Virus record (IMG/VR): IMGVR_UViG_3300025759_000534
Location: 1-27,818 of that record
Direction: 5' to 3' (one strand)
DNA length: 27,818 nt
DNA from: a virus
The position numbers and the translations under genes are program-made. Of the stretch, positions 8,231 to 15,167 are shown in pieces. Position 1 is the first letter of the stretch; each line of letters opens with the position of its first letter. The notes under the pieces are model-generated. The model saw nothing but the letters and a program-made list of their open reading frames with translations, made no database searches and was not told where the DNA came from.

Positions 8231-8326
8231 CTATCCCCCCAAAATATGTATTACTAGAAGTATTATAGGTAATACTATCATTAAAAAAATAACAGACAGC
8301 GAATATGCGACCATAAATAATTTCAT
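8231..8326 (-). CDS. 31-residue single-span membrane protein
   Basis: A short frame that easily escapes gene callers. It begins MKLFMVAYSLSVIFLM and is almost entirely hydrophobic from residue 4 to 29, so it is one membrane span. It overlaps the VRR-NUC stop by ATGA, has TTTTGGAG before the start, and ends one base before the start of the next gene, the coupling used throughout this operon. Function unknown; small phage spans can be lysis or host-takeover factors. Confidence 0.6.
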   Translation of the reverse strand: MKLFMVAYSLSVIFLMIVLPIILLVIHILGG

Positions 8327-8610
8327 AAGTTCTCCAAAACTTTTGTTACACTTTGTATGTTATCACAATTTACTACGATTGCAATACCCCCATTAGAATT
8401 AATTGTATTTATATTTCTCTGTTGTAATGGAGTGGGTTTGTTTTTAGGTGTCGCTTTAACCTCAATGGCTACAAATCGAGATTTATAACACACTATAATG
8501 TCAGGTACTCCTGACACTCCATACCCACTCATTACAGGGTAAAAATAATATGCACCAAACTTTTTTAGAATGGCAACAACTTTATTCTTTACTTTCTTTT
8601 CAGGTGTCAC
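8323..8610 (-). CDS. VRR-NUC domain nuclease
   Basis: The 95-residue protein is a stand-alone VRR-NUC domain of the PD-(D/E)xK superfamily. The active-site elements are VPD (D37, in GVSGVPDIIV), E50-x-K52 (FVAIEVKA) and a glutamine pair at 63-64 (PLQQRN). Stand-alone phage VRR-NUC proteins are structure-specific or Holliday-junction-type nucleases, as the domain is in FAN1. The start codon is GTG, overlapping the preceding stop as GTGA. Full length for the single-domain viral form. Confidence 0.88.
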   Translation of the reverse strand: MTPEKKVKNKVVAILKKFGAYYFYPVMSGYGVSGVPDIIVCYKSRFVAIEVKATPKNKPTPLQQRNINTINSNGGIAIVVNCDNIQSVTKVLENL

Positions 8611-8882
8611 TTGTAGATTTTCTTTTCAATACGAATAGCACTCTGATATGCTTTTTTACCATTCGGTAATTTTGCATACACTTCTAGAAAATAATGGTGG
8701 TCATCTTCAGTTTCTATAATCTCATAGGGTACTTCTTCACCAACTACATTCTCAACATGGTCTGCCGACATGTCGGCAGTATTTCCATGCAACCAACTCT
8801 TTTCAGCTTTTACCATATCTTCTAGCTTACTTGTTGATTCATTTATTGAATCAATTATCTTACATATATTATCCAAGTCCAT
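8607..8882 (-). CDS. Hypothetical protein, 91 residues, carrying palindrome in frame
   Basis: No family recognised. An N-terminal helix (1-30) is followed by a linker containing NTADMSADHVENV and a beta-rich C-terminal half (EETEDDHHYFLEVY type). The linker is where the 16-bp TGCCGACATGTCGGCA element is read as coding sequence, giving the repeated Ala-Asp. The element lies in a region likely to be flexible. GGAG lies 7 nt before the ATG. It ends in a GTGA overlap with the VRR-NUC gene. Confidence 0.6.
   Translation of the reverse strand: MDLDNICKIIDSINESTSKLEDMVKAEKSWLHGNTADMSADHVENVVGEEVPYEIIETEDDHHYFLEVYAKLPNGKKAYQSAIRIEKKIYK
8763..8778. repeat. Palindrome site 1, TGCCGACATGTCGGCA, inside a CDS
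   Basis: Perfect 16-bp palindrome, the leftmost of twelve copies; central four bases CATG. It is read in frame inside the 91-residue gene. Confidence 0.9.
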
Positions 8883-8943
8883 CTTTAATCTCCATTCCTT
8901 TAGTTAAGTAAGTACCATAGTCTATTAGTTCTTTTACTTTCAT
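8869..8943 (-). CDS. Possible 24-residue peptide gene
   Basis: A short frame encoding MKVKELIDYGTYLTKG and a few more residues. Support is positional: the ATG overlaps the upstream stop as ATGA, GGGGAGAAG precedes it, and its end overlaps the next start by 14 nt. It fills a 57-nt gap in an otherwise fully packed operon. It could also be only a coupling leader. Confidence 0.4.
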   Translation of the reverse strand: MKVKELIDYGTYLTKGMEIKDGLG

Positions 8944-9116
8944 AACTTCTCCCCAAAATAATGTTCACATTTATAACCCCTACTTTTTATTTCTTGGGAT
9001 ATATCTTCTAACATTTCTTCATCACATTCCCAAGACCCATTTAAACAATCTTCAACAACTTCTTTAGGTGCAGATGTTACAATCACCAAACTGTCTTCCA
9101 ATATAAATGTATTCAT
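8940..9116 (-). CDS. Small hypothetical protein, paralog of the 14956-15156 product
   Basis: The 58-residue protein reads MNTFILEDSLVIVTSAP and ends SRGYKCEHYFGEKL. Its plan, a hydrophobic strand, a Cys/acid-rich middle and a terminal GYxCxxYxGE motif, recurs in the product of 14956-15156, so the two are probably a duplicated family. The ATG at 9116 is chosen because it overlaps the previous stop by ATGA and has AGGAAG upstream. Function unknown. Confidence 0.6.
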   Translation of the reverse strand: MNTFILEDSLVIVTSAPKEVVEDCLNGSWECDEEMLEDISQEIKSRGYKCEHYFGEKL

Positions 9117-9271
9117 ACCACTTCCTTTTTTTGCAGTTCTTCCCAAATTTTATCTCGCATTGAACAGTACAAACCAAAGTCTTTTGGCTCTTCATTGAAT
9201 TCAACTCCAGTATGTTTCTTCAAAAGAGCATAAAACTCCTCATCAAATAACTCCCACTTTCTGTCACTCAT
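9113..9271 (-). CDS. Small hypothetical protein, 52 residues
   Basis: No family recognised. The protein starts MSDRKWELFDEEFYALLKKH and is mostly helical and acidic. The start at 9271 is set by a strong AGGAG 6 nt upstream; an upstream extension would read across that site into the zinc-protein gene. It overlaps the next gene by ATGA. Confidence 0.6.
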   Translation of the reverse strand: MSDRKWELFDEEFYALLKKHTGVEFNEEPKDFGLYCSMRDKIWEELQKKEVV

Positions 9272-9281
9272 ACTATCTCCT

Positions 9282-9470
9282 TTAACAACAATAATATTGT
9301 TTTGAATAGCATTTTGGGCAAACAACTTCTGCTTCATCTATGAGTACCTGACTTTCGCCATGCTCTCCGTAGACATACCCACTATACCCACAATCTTCAC
9401 AACAATTTTTAACATTGGAATCTATATAAATATTTACTCCATCTAAATTTTGTCTGATATGTTTATGCAT
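9282..9470 (-). CDS. Small zinc-ribbon-like protein
   Basis: The 62-residue protein has Cys pairs C24/C27 (CCEDCGYSG) and C51/C54 (VVCPKCYSKQ), the spacing of a zinc ribbon, plus C61-C62 at the very end. Residues 30-48 form a short acidic loop between the knuckles. Phage zinc ribbons often bind nucleic acid or host proteins; the partner is unknown. TTGAGGAG lies 5 nt before the ATG, which follows the stop of the 59-residue gene by one base. Confidence 0.65.
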   Translation of the reverse strand: MHKHIRQNLDGVNIYIDSNVKNCCEDCGYSGYVYGEHGESQVLIDEAEVVCPKCYSKQYYCC

Positions 9471-9471
9471 A

Positions 9472-9651
9472 CTATCTCCTCAAAAATATATCTCGTTTAC
9501 CTGCTTCTACAATAATTCTAGCTTCTAACAATCTATCGTAGACAAAATCTGAATCTATGTTTTCCCATTCAGTAAGTAATTTTTTAGTAGTCCACCTAGT
9601 AATATCTTTATCAATCAAGTTTAAAGATTCTTTTGCTGTTTCTGTTAACAT
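9472..9651 (-). CDS. Hypothetical protein, 59 residues
   Basis: The protein begins MLTETAKESLNLIDKDITRW and continues TTKKLLTEWENIDSDFVYDRLLEARIIVEAG, a mostly helical, possibly HTH-like fold. GGAGG lies 8 nt before the ATG at 9651. The frame ends 1 nt before the zinc-ribbon start, and the last codons (LRRstop) are themselves the Shine-Dalgarno of the next gene. No family recognised. Confidence 0.6.
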   Translation of the reverse strand: MLTETAKESLNLIDKDITRWTTKKLLTEWENIDSDFVYDRLLEARIIVEAGKRDIFLRR

Positions 9652-9863
9652 ATTTTTTCCTCCAAATATTCTAATAATTCCTGTGCTAATTCTAATCTAC
9701 CTTCGTAAATTTCTATATCATCATGTTCATTACTTGCTTGATTTTTATATGCTTCATCTAAATACTTTGTAGCATCATTTATTGCATTTTCTAATTGTGC
9801 CTTTAAACTATCAAGCACTACTTTTGTTTTAACGACTTCATAATGCATATTCTCTTTACTCAT
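9645..9863 (-). CDS. Helical hypothetical protein, 72 residues
   Basis: The protein starts MSKENMHYEVVKTK and is almost wholly helical, with a heptad-like run around SLKAQLENAINDATKYLDEAYK and a second helix YEGRLELAQELLEYLEEKI. It is probably an antiparallel coiled-coil hairpin. The ATG at 9863 has GAGGAG 7 nt upstream; an ATG 6 nt earlier would be too close to it. It overlaps the next start by 7 nt. Function unknown. Confidence 0.6.
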   Translation of the reverse strand: MSKENMHYEVVKTKVVLDSLKAQLENAINDATKYLDEAYKNQASNEHDDIEIYEGRLELAQELLEYLEEKIC

Positions 9864-10017
9864 AGTCATTCTCCTCATAGATTATTTTTGCAGTTATCAT
9901 ATCTTCGACCTTATGTCTGAATCGAATATCCTTTGTACCCTCACCACCATTTTGCATTTCTAACTCATGCAGTAAAAGTTCTAACTCTTCTCTTGTCATA
10001 GAATCTAAATCCATCAT
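9856..10017 (-). CDS. Hypothetical protein, 53 residues
   Basis: The protein reads MMDLDSMTREELELLLHELE, then a Gly-rich turn NGGEG and a second helix. Two ATGs are adjacent; the first overlaps the previous stop as ATGA and is used here. It ends inside the start region of the 72-residue gene. Small acidic helical hairpin, function unknown. Confidence 0.55.
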   Translation of the reverse strand: MMDLDSMTREELELLLHELEMQNGGEGTKDIRFRHKVEDMITAKIIYEENDYE

Positions 10018-10322
10018 TCCTCTCCCTCATATTCCCAAGCATAGATATATTTTTTTACAACTGCATAATCCTTAAGTGGCATTTCTTTACCAATAGTTAG
10101 ATAGGTGCGTCTATTGTTTACATTCCAACTAGGTAAGTACCAATCATCTTCTCTGTGTTCAGCTTCAGAATCCCAATGTTCAAGAATAAATTCTTTCTCA
10201 ATATCAGCATGATGTTTATTAACATCAACCTTTGAATCTATCTTCATTACTGATGGCATATCATACTCACCCTCTGAATCACATACAGTAGTCTCAACAC
10301 AATAATATTTATACATAATCAT
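10014..10322 (-). CDS. Hypothetical protein, 102 residues
   Basis: No family recognised. It opens MIMYKYYCVETTVCDSEGEY, rich in Tyr and Cys, and has a Trp/Asp-rich middle (EHWDSEAEHREDDWYLPSW) and a final helix ending AWEYEGEE. The overall charge is acidic. The start overlaps the upstream stop as ATGA and has GGAG upstream. Acidic, aromatic small phage proteins sometimes mimic DNA or inhibit host enzymes, but nothing here proves that. Confidence 0.6.
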   Translation of the reverse strand: MIMYKYYCVETTVCDSEGEYDMPSVMKIDSKVDVNKHHADIEKEFILEHWDSEAEHREDDWYLPSWNVNNRRTYLTIGKEMPLKDYAVVKKYIYAWEYEGEE

Positions 10323-10537
10323 TCCTCTCCTTTATATCCAAGTTCTTCTAATATTTCTCTAGCTTCATATATGTAGTTAGCATAATCTTCAGTAAGACTT
10401 ACTATACTTTCCTTACTATAATCATCAGGATAATCAATGATATCTATTATATAATCCCATGCTCTATCAAGTTTATCCCAAGCATTAATCAACTCATACT
10501 TTTCTTCATTAGAAGTTTCAATTCTCTTTTTCTTCAT
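10319..10537 (-). CDS. Acidic helical hypothetical protein, 72 residues
   Basis: It begins MKKKRIETSNEEKYELINAW and is then strongly acidic and aromatic, with a WDYIIDIIDYPDDYSKE segment and a terminal helix ending YKGEE. AAGGAG lies 8 nt before the ATG. It is the first gene of the small-gene cluster, and a palindrome copy lies 35 nt upstream of its start. Function unknown. Confidence 0.6.
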   Translation of the reverse strand: MKKKRIETSNEEKYELINAWDKLDRAWDYIIDIIDYPDDYSKESIVSLTEDYANYIYEAREILEELGYKGEE

Positions 10538-10571
10538 GTTTCTTTCTCCTTATTACTGGTTTCACAATGTG

Positions 10572-10587
10572 TGCCGACATGTCGGCA
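10572..10587. repeat. Palindrome site 2, TGCCGACATGTCGGCA
   Basis: Perfect copy in the 55-nt gap between the 388-residue gene and the small-gene cluster, placed ahead of the cluster's first Shine-Dalgarno. Confidence 0.9.
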
Positions 10588-10592
10588 ACTTA

Positions 10593-11759
10593 TCACAAAA
10601 GACTAACTGCGTAGCAATCACCCAACTTAAACCCAACATAAAAGATATCCTCATCACTACTAGAAAGTAGCGAATACTTATCTCGTATATCTTCAGGTAA
10701 ATCTTCAGGTGAATCATAGTAGTCTCTGACATATACCCCATCTCTATGAGAAACAACTGAATATTTATCATTAACAAAATTAACAAACACCATATGATTT
10801 TTCATATTCATATCAAGAAGAGTGTTCAAATAGTTATAGTCAGCGAGTATATCTTTATACTCATCTATAAATTTAAAAAACGATTTGGAAGATTCACTAC
10901 TCTCAACCTCTTTAATACAACTACCCAACTTATCTAGTGTGTCAGCGAAAGTATCTCGGTGCAAAATACCAAAATTAATTCTTTCTTCATTAACAAGGCT
11001 AGTCAACTCTTTATCAATTTTGTTAAGAGTTCTATGTGAATTATCATCACCACCAAACTTATATGTACTTCTAAACTCTTTAAGTTTTTGTTCAAAGAAC
11101 AATTGCTCGGTTTTGTCAGGTGCATGCATGGTATTAAAGATAATAGACCTAATACTTTTAGGCACAATACTACGACCACTATGCGACCTGTTATTATCTT
11201 TAAACTGTAATTCAAACCTCAAACCCTTTCCACCTCTACTAGAAGTATAAATATCTACTGCACCAATCAAAGTTTTGTCCACATAGAAACCTAATTCTAA
11301 ATCGGAAAAGATATTTCCAAAATACATCTTTAAATAGTATCCTGCGTAGAAACCCTGACCATCCGAACCATTGTAGTATTTGTCACCTATTACAACTAAA
11401 TCAAATAGACTTCTATCATAATCTTTTAGGTTTAAAATCTTATCAACTTCAAGGGGTAGATAAGTAGATTGATAATCTATATCAGAGGAAAGTGCATGTA
11501 TATCAGGCATATCATATGTTGCTCCATGATTAAGGACAACCTTTAATAGGTTTTTTTCACGACCATTTTTTTCAACCTCACCCCAAAAATTATGTTGTGC
11601 TTTATTTACACCCTTTAAACTAATTAGGTCGAGTTTGTGACCAAAGTGTTTAGATATTTTGAGTTCAACTTTTTTATCCCCAAATTTCTTTTTTACTGCA
11701 TCAAAAGCAATCTCGATTAAGTCTGCAAGATTACCACTCTGTTTCTTTTTTGTAGCCAT
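10593..11759 (-). CDS. Unknown 388-residue protein, third gene of AAA/VWA unit
   Basis: No family recognised. The N-terminus is MATKKKQSGNLADLIEIAFD, followed by alpha/beta segments, a Gly-rich stretch near YTSSRGGKGLRFELQF, a helical region (EQLFFEQKLKEFRSTYKF onward) and a beta-rich, Tyr/Asp-rich C-terminus. It is the last of three genes (AAA+ ATPase, VWA protein, this) with only 21 nt before it, and its leader and first codons copy those of the ATPase gene over about 25 bp. It may be the substrate or adaptor of the ATPase/VWA pair; this is inferred from position only. Confidence 0.65.
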   Translation of the reverse strand: MATKKKQSGNLADLIEIAFDAVKKKFGDKKVELKISKHFGHKLDLISLKGVNKAQHNFWGEVEKNGREKNLLKVVLNHGATYDMPDIHALSSDIDYQSTYLPLEVDKILNLKDYDRSLFDLVVIGDKYYNGSDGQGFYAGYYLKMYFGNIFSDLELGFYVDKTLIGAVDIYTSSRGGKGLRFELQFKDNNRSHSGRSIVPKSIRSIIFNTMHAPDKTEQLFFEQKLKEFRSTYKFGGDDNSHRTLNKIDKELTSLVNEERINFGILHRDTFADTLDKLGSCIKEVESSESSKSFFKFIDEYKDILADYNYLNTLLDMNMKNHMVFVNFVNDKYSVVSHRDGVYVRDYYDSPEDLPEDIRDKYSLLSSSDEDIFYVGFKLGDCYAVSLL

Positions 11760-11780
11760 GTTAAGTTCTCCTTATTAAAA

Positions 11781-13088
11781 TTAAATTACAACTGTTTTTC
11801 CAACATTGGGAGTATCATTACTCCCCTTAATACACCACAGTAAAGGTGCATTAACTTTACCCCAATCACCCCAACCATCTACATACCCATCAGTTAGCAT
11901 GATAACTACTTGTGGTTTGATATTGTTTTTCTCCAAGTATTTAGGAACACAATCAGGTGAAGTGCCACCACCCCCTCTCGGTCTACCCTCGACCTCAAAG
12001 CGAGAAAGTTTATTGTGCTTATAAAATTCAACTTTCTCAACATCAGTATCCCAATACAATACTCGAAGTGATTTTGGTTTGACTTGCTCACAAATCTTTT
12101 TTATTTCTGACGAAAATCGTGTAGCAAGTTCTTTATCATACAAGACAGAACCTGACGCATCATAACCAATAACAACATCACCAACAGATTTACTCTGTAG
12201 ACTTGGCATAAGTATCTCGTTGCCTAGCGACCTGCGATTCGGTCTCTGCCTTGTGACCTCACCATACCCTGAACAACTACTGACAATAAAGTTACGCAAG
12301 ACTTCTATCCAATCAGTCTTAACTTCAAATAGTTTTTCCAAGTCACCATCTTTTAGACCTGACCTGACACCTGCAAGGGCTTCACCTGACCGAAGTGCCT
12401 GACGCATATCCTCTGCCATCTTCTCTGCTTCTTCAGGATTGGCGAAGGCTTTTTTAGCTTCTTCCCAAAGGTGATTATCAAGTGGCTTACCCTTACCATC
12501 TTTACCATCACCTTGACCATCATCACCATCACCATCACCATCACCATCACCATCACCATCACCATCTCCTTGACCACTACCTTGTTTATCTTTAAGGTCT
12601 TGGTATATATCATCAAAGACTTGAGGAAAACTCCAATTCGCATATTTTGGATTACAACACCCACCCTCGATAAACTTGATGAAATCTTCTTCAGGTAAAC
12701 CATTCATCTTACAATACTTCAGATGTAGTTTGTTCCACCTTACAAGAATATTATTGACCACCTCATCCATAGCCATGTTCGTAACGATTGGACTTTTCAT
12801 AAAGTAGTCAAGATAAAACACCATGTGCATCAAGGCATTGTGCATTGTCTCATGGCAGATAAGAAACCTCTGTTCAGGTATACTCAAACCCTTGAAGAAA
12901 TCAAGATTGTAGTAAACCATCCTACCATCAGTAGCACCTGTGCGAATCTGCTCGTACTTTTTATCACCCTTACGCAAGACAGTAAAGGGTGTCTGTACCA
13001 TAACTCGTACAAGTCTACAGAAAGTAGGGTTATCACTTATCTGCGAATTAAGTGTGGATATAATATCCTCTGCTCTTTTTTGTTCCAT
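11781..13088 (-). CDS. VWA-domain protein with HExxH metallopeptidase-like motif
   Basis: The 435-residue protein has HETMH at 79-83 in the N-terminal domain (RFLICHETMHNALMHM), a zinc-peptidase motif, as in DUF2201-type phage and bacterial proteins. A low-complexity Gly-Asp linker follows at about 170-200. The C-terminal VWA domain has a full MIDAS metal site: D310-A-S312-G-S314, T376 (GGTSP) and D400 (LTDG). Such proteins work with MoxR-type AAA+ ATPases, one of which is encoded directly upstream with a 28-nt gap. That gap holds a palindrome copy. GAGGGGA precedes the start. Confidence 0.85.
   Translation of the reverse strand: MEQKRAEDIISTLNSQISDNPTFCRLVRVMVQTPFTVLRKGDKKYEQIRTGATDGRMVYYNLDFFKGLSIPEQRFLICHETMHNALMHMVFYLDYFMKSPIVTNMAMDEVVNNILVRWNKLHLKYCKMNGLPEEDFIKFIEGGCCNPKYANWSFPQVFDDIYQDLKDKQGSGQGDGDGDGDGDGDGDGDDGQGDGKDGKGKPLDNHLWEEAKKAFANPEEAEKMAEDMRQALRSGEALAGVRSGLKDGDLEKLFEVKTDWIEVLRNFIVSSCSGYGEVTRQRPNRRSLGNEILMPSLQSKSVGDVVIGYDASGSVLYDKELATRFSSEIKKICEQVKPKSLRVLYWDTDVEKVEFYKHNKLSRFEVEGRPRGGGGTSPDCVPKYLEKNNIKPQVVIMLTDGYVDGWGDWGKVNAPLLWCIKGSNDTPNVGKTVVI
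12521..12566. repeat. Hexanucleotide tandem repeat encoding Gly-Asp linker
   Basis: About seven and a half copies of CACCAT (plus strand) encode alternating Gly-Asp in the VWA protein. Such a run is prone to slippage, but each six-base gain or loss keeps the frame, so linker length can vary without destroying the gene. Confidence 0.85.
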
Positions 13089-13099
13089 ATTATCCCCTC

Positions 13100-13115
13100 T
13101 GCCGACATGTCGGCA
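13100..13115. repeat. Palindrome site 3, TGCCGACATGTCGGCA
   Basis: Perfect copy in the 28-nt gap between the ATPase stop and the VWA start, so the site is transcribed between the two cistrons. Confidence 0.9.
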
Positions 13116-13116
13116 A

Positions 13117-14256
13117 TTAAACTAAATCAATATTTTCACCAAGACCAACTGCACCCTTACCACATTCTTTAACAATGGTCATGTAGGGCTTACAAGTAAA
13201 TAGGTGTTTATGTAATGACTTGTTTCTAGTCAGAGTTTTAGTGAATAGATTCTTAAACTCTCTTTCCTCATAGCGACAAATATACTTACTGAATGTAGTC
13301 AAAGATTCTTTATCAGTAATCATCTGCGACAAGTTAAACATGGTCAGTAACTTACCTATTGCATCACTTGATACCCTAGCTTTTTCAGGATTCTTTTTTA
13401 TCTCATCAATCGGTACAAGTTTGTCCTCATGTTTTAGAAAGTCTAGTAAACTCGTTCCTGCAACCATACCAATCAAACCTGTAACCAAACACTCGAAAGC
13501 ATTTTGACTAGGTAGTTTATCTCTAATCTTCAATACATCAGACACCTGATGTAACCCACGCATAGTAATACCTTTTCTAGTAGGTGTGCTAGGATTAATA
13601 CCCCATACTGTATTTGGATTTGTAAGATAGTTCTCAAAGACATTACCCTCAAACTCTTTACTCCAAGCAAGTATCATAGGCTCATACTTTTGTTCTATTG
13701 GTAATTCAGAATTGTATGCAAGTAAACTATCTAATGATGGATTCTTCATCTTGATAGCCACCTCTCTATCTAACTCATGTGCGTAGATAGTATCACCAAC
13801 ACCCTCACCCTCAAGGTTTGATGTACACATCACAATAGTACCTTTAGGTAGTCGCACACCATTTATCTCACCTTTTTGAATGACATCAAGAAACTGATTA
13901 CGCACTTCTAACATACCCTTATCTTTTTCATCAAGGCATAGTACAAATGCTTCACCCTTGTGGAATTGGAAATATTCATTCCAAGCAAATGATGTGACTT
14001 TTACACCATCAATCTCTTTGACGATTGGATTGCCTGTATCACCAAGTGCTTGAGTAGGTAGAGATACCACAACTAGTTTTAACCCCAATCTATTTGCGAT
14101 TCTCTGTGGGATTGTAGTTTTACCACTACCCATTATCCCCCTGATTGTCATTGTCTTTGGTTTGATACCAAGATTAAGTTCTGCATCTCGCATAGCGATT
14201 GCTGTCTCGATTATCTCGACATCAGACATCTCTTGAATTTTAGTTTGTGTAGCCAT
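13117..14256 (-). CDS. MoxR-like AAA+ ATPase
   Basis: The 379-residue ATPase carries Walker A GIMGSGKT at 40-47, Walker B LCLDE at 106-110, sensor-1 TSN at 145-147 (VMCTSNLEGEG) and an arginine-finger candidate, R164, in HELDREV. The helical C-terminal part ends near KEC. MoxR-type ATPases use ATP to remodel protein complexes together with VWA partners, as in RavA-ViaA. The VWA partner is the next gene. AGGAG lies 8 nt before the ATG. A promoter at 14370-14398 and a palindrome at 14281-14296 lie upstream, so this gene probably heads a regulated three-gene unit. Confidence 0.88.
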   Translation of the reverse strand: MATQTKIQEMSDVEIIETAIAMRDAELNLGIKPKTMTIRGIMGSGKTTIPQRIANRLGLKLVVVSLPTQALGDTGNPIVKEIDGVKVTSFAWNEYFQFHKGEAFVLCLDEKDKGMLEVRNQFLDVIQKGEINGVRLPKGTIVMCTSNLEGEGVGDTIYAHELDREVAIKMKNPSLDSLLAYNSELPIEQKYEPMILAWSKEFEGNVFENYLTNPNTVWGINPSTPTRKGITMRGLHQVSDVLKIRDKLPSQNAFECLVTGLIGMVAGTSLLDFLKHEDKLVPIDEIKKNPEKARVSSDAIGKLLTMFNLSQMITDKESLTTFSKYICRYEEREFKNLFTKTLTRNKSLHKHLFTCKPYMTIVKECGKGAVGLGENIDLV

Positions 14257-14280
14257 GTTAAGTTCTCCTTATTTGTTTGT

Positions 14281-14296
14281 TGCCGACATGTCGGCA
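14281..14296. repeat. Palindrome site 4, TGCCGACATGTCGGCA
   Basis: Perfect copy 25 nt before the AAA+ start, in the leader of the transcript from the 14370-14398 promoter. It has the same GGTTGAAA flank as site 9. Confidence 0.9.
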
Positions 14297-14305
14297 GGTT
14301 GAAAT

Positions 14306-14446
14306 CTACATTCGTATCATTACCCACAACACGAACATAGAAAAAATTATCCCCATAATTAATACTACTATTGTACCATAGAATATTACACTTTGCAAGA
14401 TTCCACTATATTTCAGTTTTCTATAGTAGTTCGATAATCTAGCCAT
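14306..14446 (-). CDS. 46-residue single-span membrane protein
   Basis: A short frame starting MARLSNYYRKLKYSGILQSV, with a basic N-terminal 15 residues and a hydrophobic span at about 20-42. The charge pattern predicts the N-terminus stays in the cytoplasm. GGGGGT lies 7 nt before the ATG, and it overlaps the upstream gene by 8 nt. Its 3' half carries the AAA+ promoter. Function unknown. Confidence 0.55.
   Translation of the reverse strand: MARLSNYYRKLKYSGILQSVIFYGTIVVLIMGIIFSMFVLWVMIRM
14370..14398 (-). promoter_or_regulatory. Sigma70-type promoter for the AAA+/VWA unit
   Basis: On the minus strand TTGCAA and TACAAT are separated by 17 nt, and the spacer begins AGTGTAAT, as in the promoters at 17985 and 18719. 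It lies inside the 46-residue gene, about 110 nt before the AAA+ start, with palindrome site 4 in the resulting leader. Confidence 0.6.
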
Positions 14447-14606
14447 TCATATTACCCCCTCTATCTACAATAGCTTTTACATCATATGGTCTATAGTAGA
14501 CATCATCTTGCTCATCAATATCCAACTCATAACAAACCTCGTTATAAGTCTCCAAACTTCCAAAGATATTTTCAATATCTATATGTATCTCTTTCATTTT
14601 ACTCAT
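14439..14606 (-). CDS. Hypothetical protein, 55 residues
   Basis: It reads MSKMKEIHIDIENIFGSLET and continues with an acidic, Tyr-rich segment (YELDIDEQDDVYYRPYDV) to a GGNMNG end. The ATG overlaps the upstream stop as ATGA and has AGGAG 6 nt before it. Small acidic protein, no family recognised. Confidence 0.6.
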   Translation of the reverse strand: MSKMKEIHIDIENIFGSLETYNEVCYELDIDEQDDVYYRPYDVKAIVDRGGNMNG

Positions 14607-14959
14607 AGCTTTCTCCTTTGAAACTTTTTAAATATATCGGCTCTTTTTCTATCTACAAATTTAACTTCCCACTCTTCTTGAATACGATAAATAAAATCTT
14701 TCCCTTTATTTTCCTCATCAATGAATGGCTCAATTTCTGCATAGTTTTCAATATACTCGTTAGGAAACATTCCTGCGACACTTAATGCAACATCTTCTTT
14801 TGTTTCCTCACCACCTAACATTTCTATCAAGTCCTCACGACTGTAGTCAGAAAGTATCCAATCAACAAAATCATTATAGAGTTTTACTGTTTGGAGATTT
14901 TTCCCGTTTATCGTTATACGAACCTTTTTCGTACCGACAGGTGTTGGTGTGTTTTTCAT
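14603..14959 (-). CDS. Hypothetical protein, 118 residues
   Basis: No family recognised. The N-terminal part VGTKKVRITINGKNLQTVK suggests a beta hairpin. A helical acidic middle follows (FVDWILSDYSREDLIEML), and the C-terminus is basic (KRADIFKKFQRRKL). It overlaps genes on both sides by ATGA, so it is expressed with the 66-residue paralog gene upstream. Confidence 0.6.
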   Translation of the reverse strand: MKNTPTPVGTKKVRITINGKNLQTVKLYNDFVDWILSDYSREDLIEMLGGEETKEDVALSVAGMFPNEYIENYAEIEPFIDEENKGKDFIYRIQEEWEVKFVDRKRADIFKKFQRRKL

Positions 14960-15156
14960 ATCATCTCCCCAATATAATATTTACAAATATAACCCTTTTC
15001 TTCTAACGCTTGTGCAGTTAGGGTAGCCCACCATTCATCAGACATTGTAGAATCATCAGCATTAAGGACTTGTTCTTTTGTTGCATTTGTTATAAAGACG
15101 ATAGGCATATCTAGTTTTATTACAAATGTTCTAATTATAGATTCATTATCTTCCAT
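14956..15156 (-). CDS. Small hypothetical protein, paralog of the 8940-9116 product
   Basis: The 66-residue protein starts MEDNESIIRTFVIKLDMPIV and ends EKGYICKYYIGEMI. The hydrophobic first strand followed by NATKEQV, the Trp/Asp middle and the GYxCxxYxGE end match the 58-residue product of 8940-9116. The start at 15156 has AGAGGAG 6 nt upstream; the longer frame would overlap the 365-residue gene's end by 22 nt. Function unknown; the duplication suggests a useful small module. Confidence 0.6.
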   Translation of the reverse strand: MEDNESIIRTFVIKLDMPIVFITNATKEQVLNADDSTMSDEWWATLTAQALEEKGYICKYYIGEMI

Positions 15157-15167
15157 AGTTTTCTCCT

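Noticed and set aside
7878-8396. 172-codon plus-strand frame
   Set aside because: It lies antisense to three coupled genes including VRR-NUC and has low-complexity, Leu/Ile/His-rich composition.
12353-12703. 116-codon frame with Met-Val repeats
   Set aside because: It is the shifted frame of the hexanucleotide repeat within the VWA gene.
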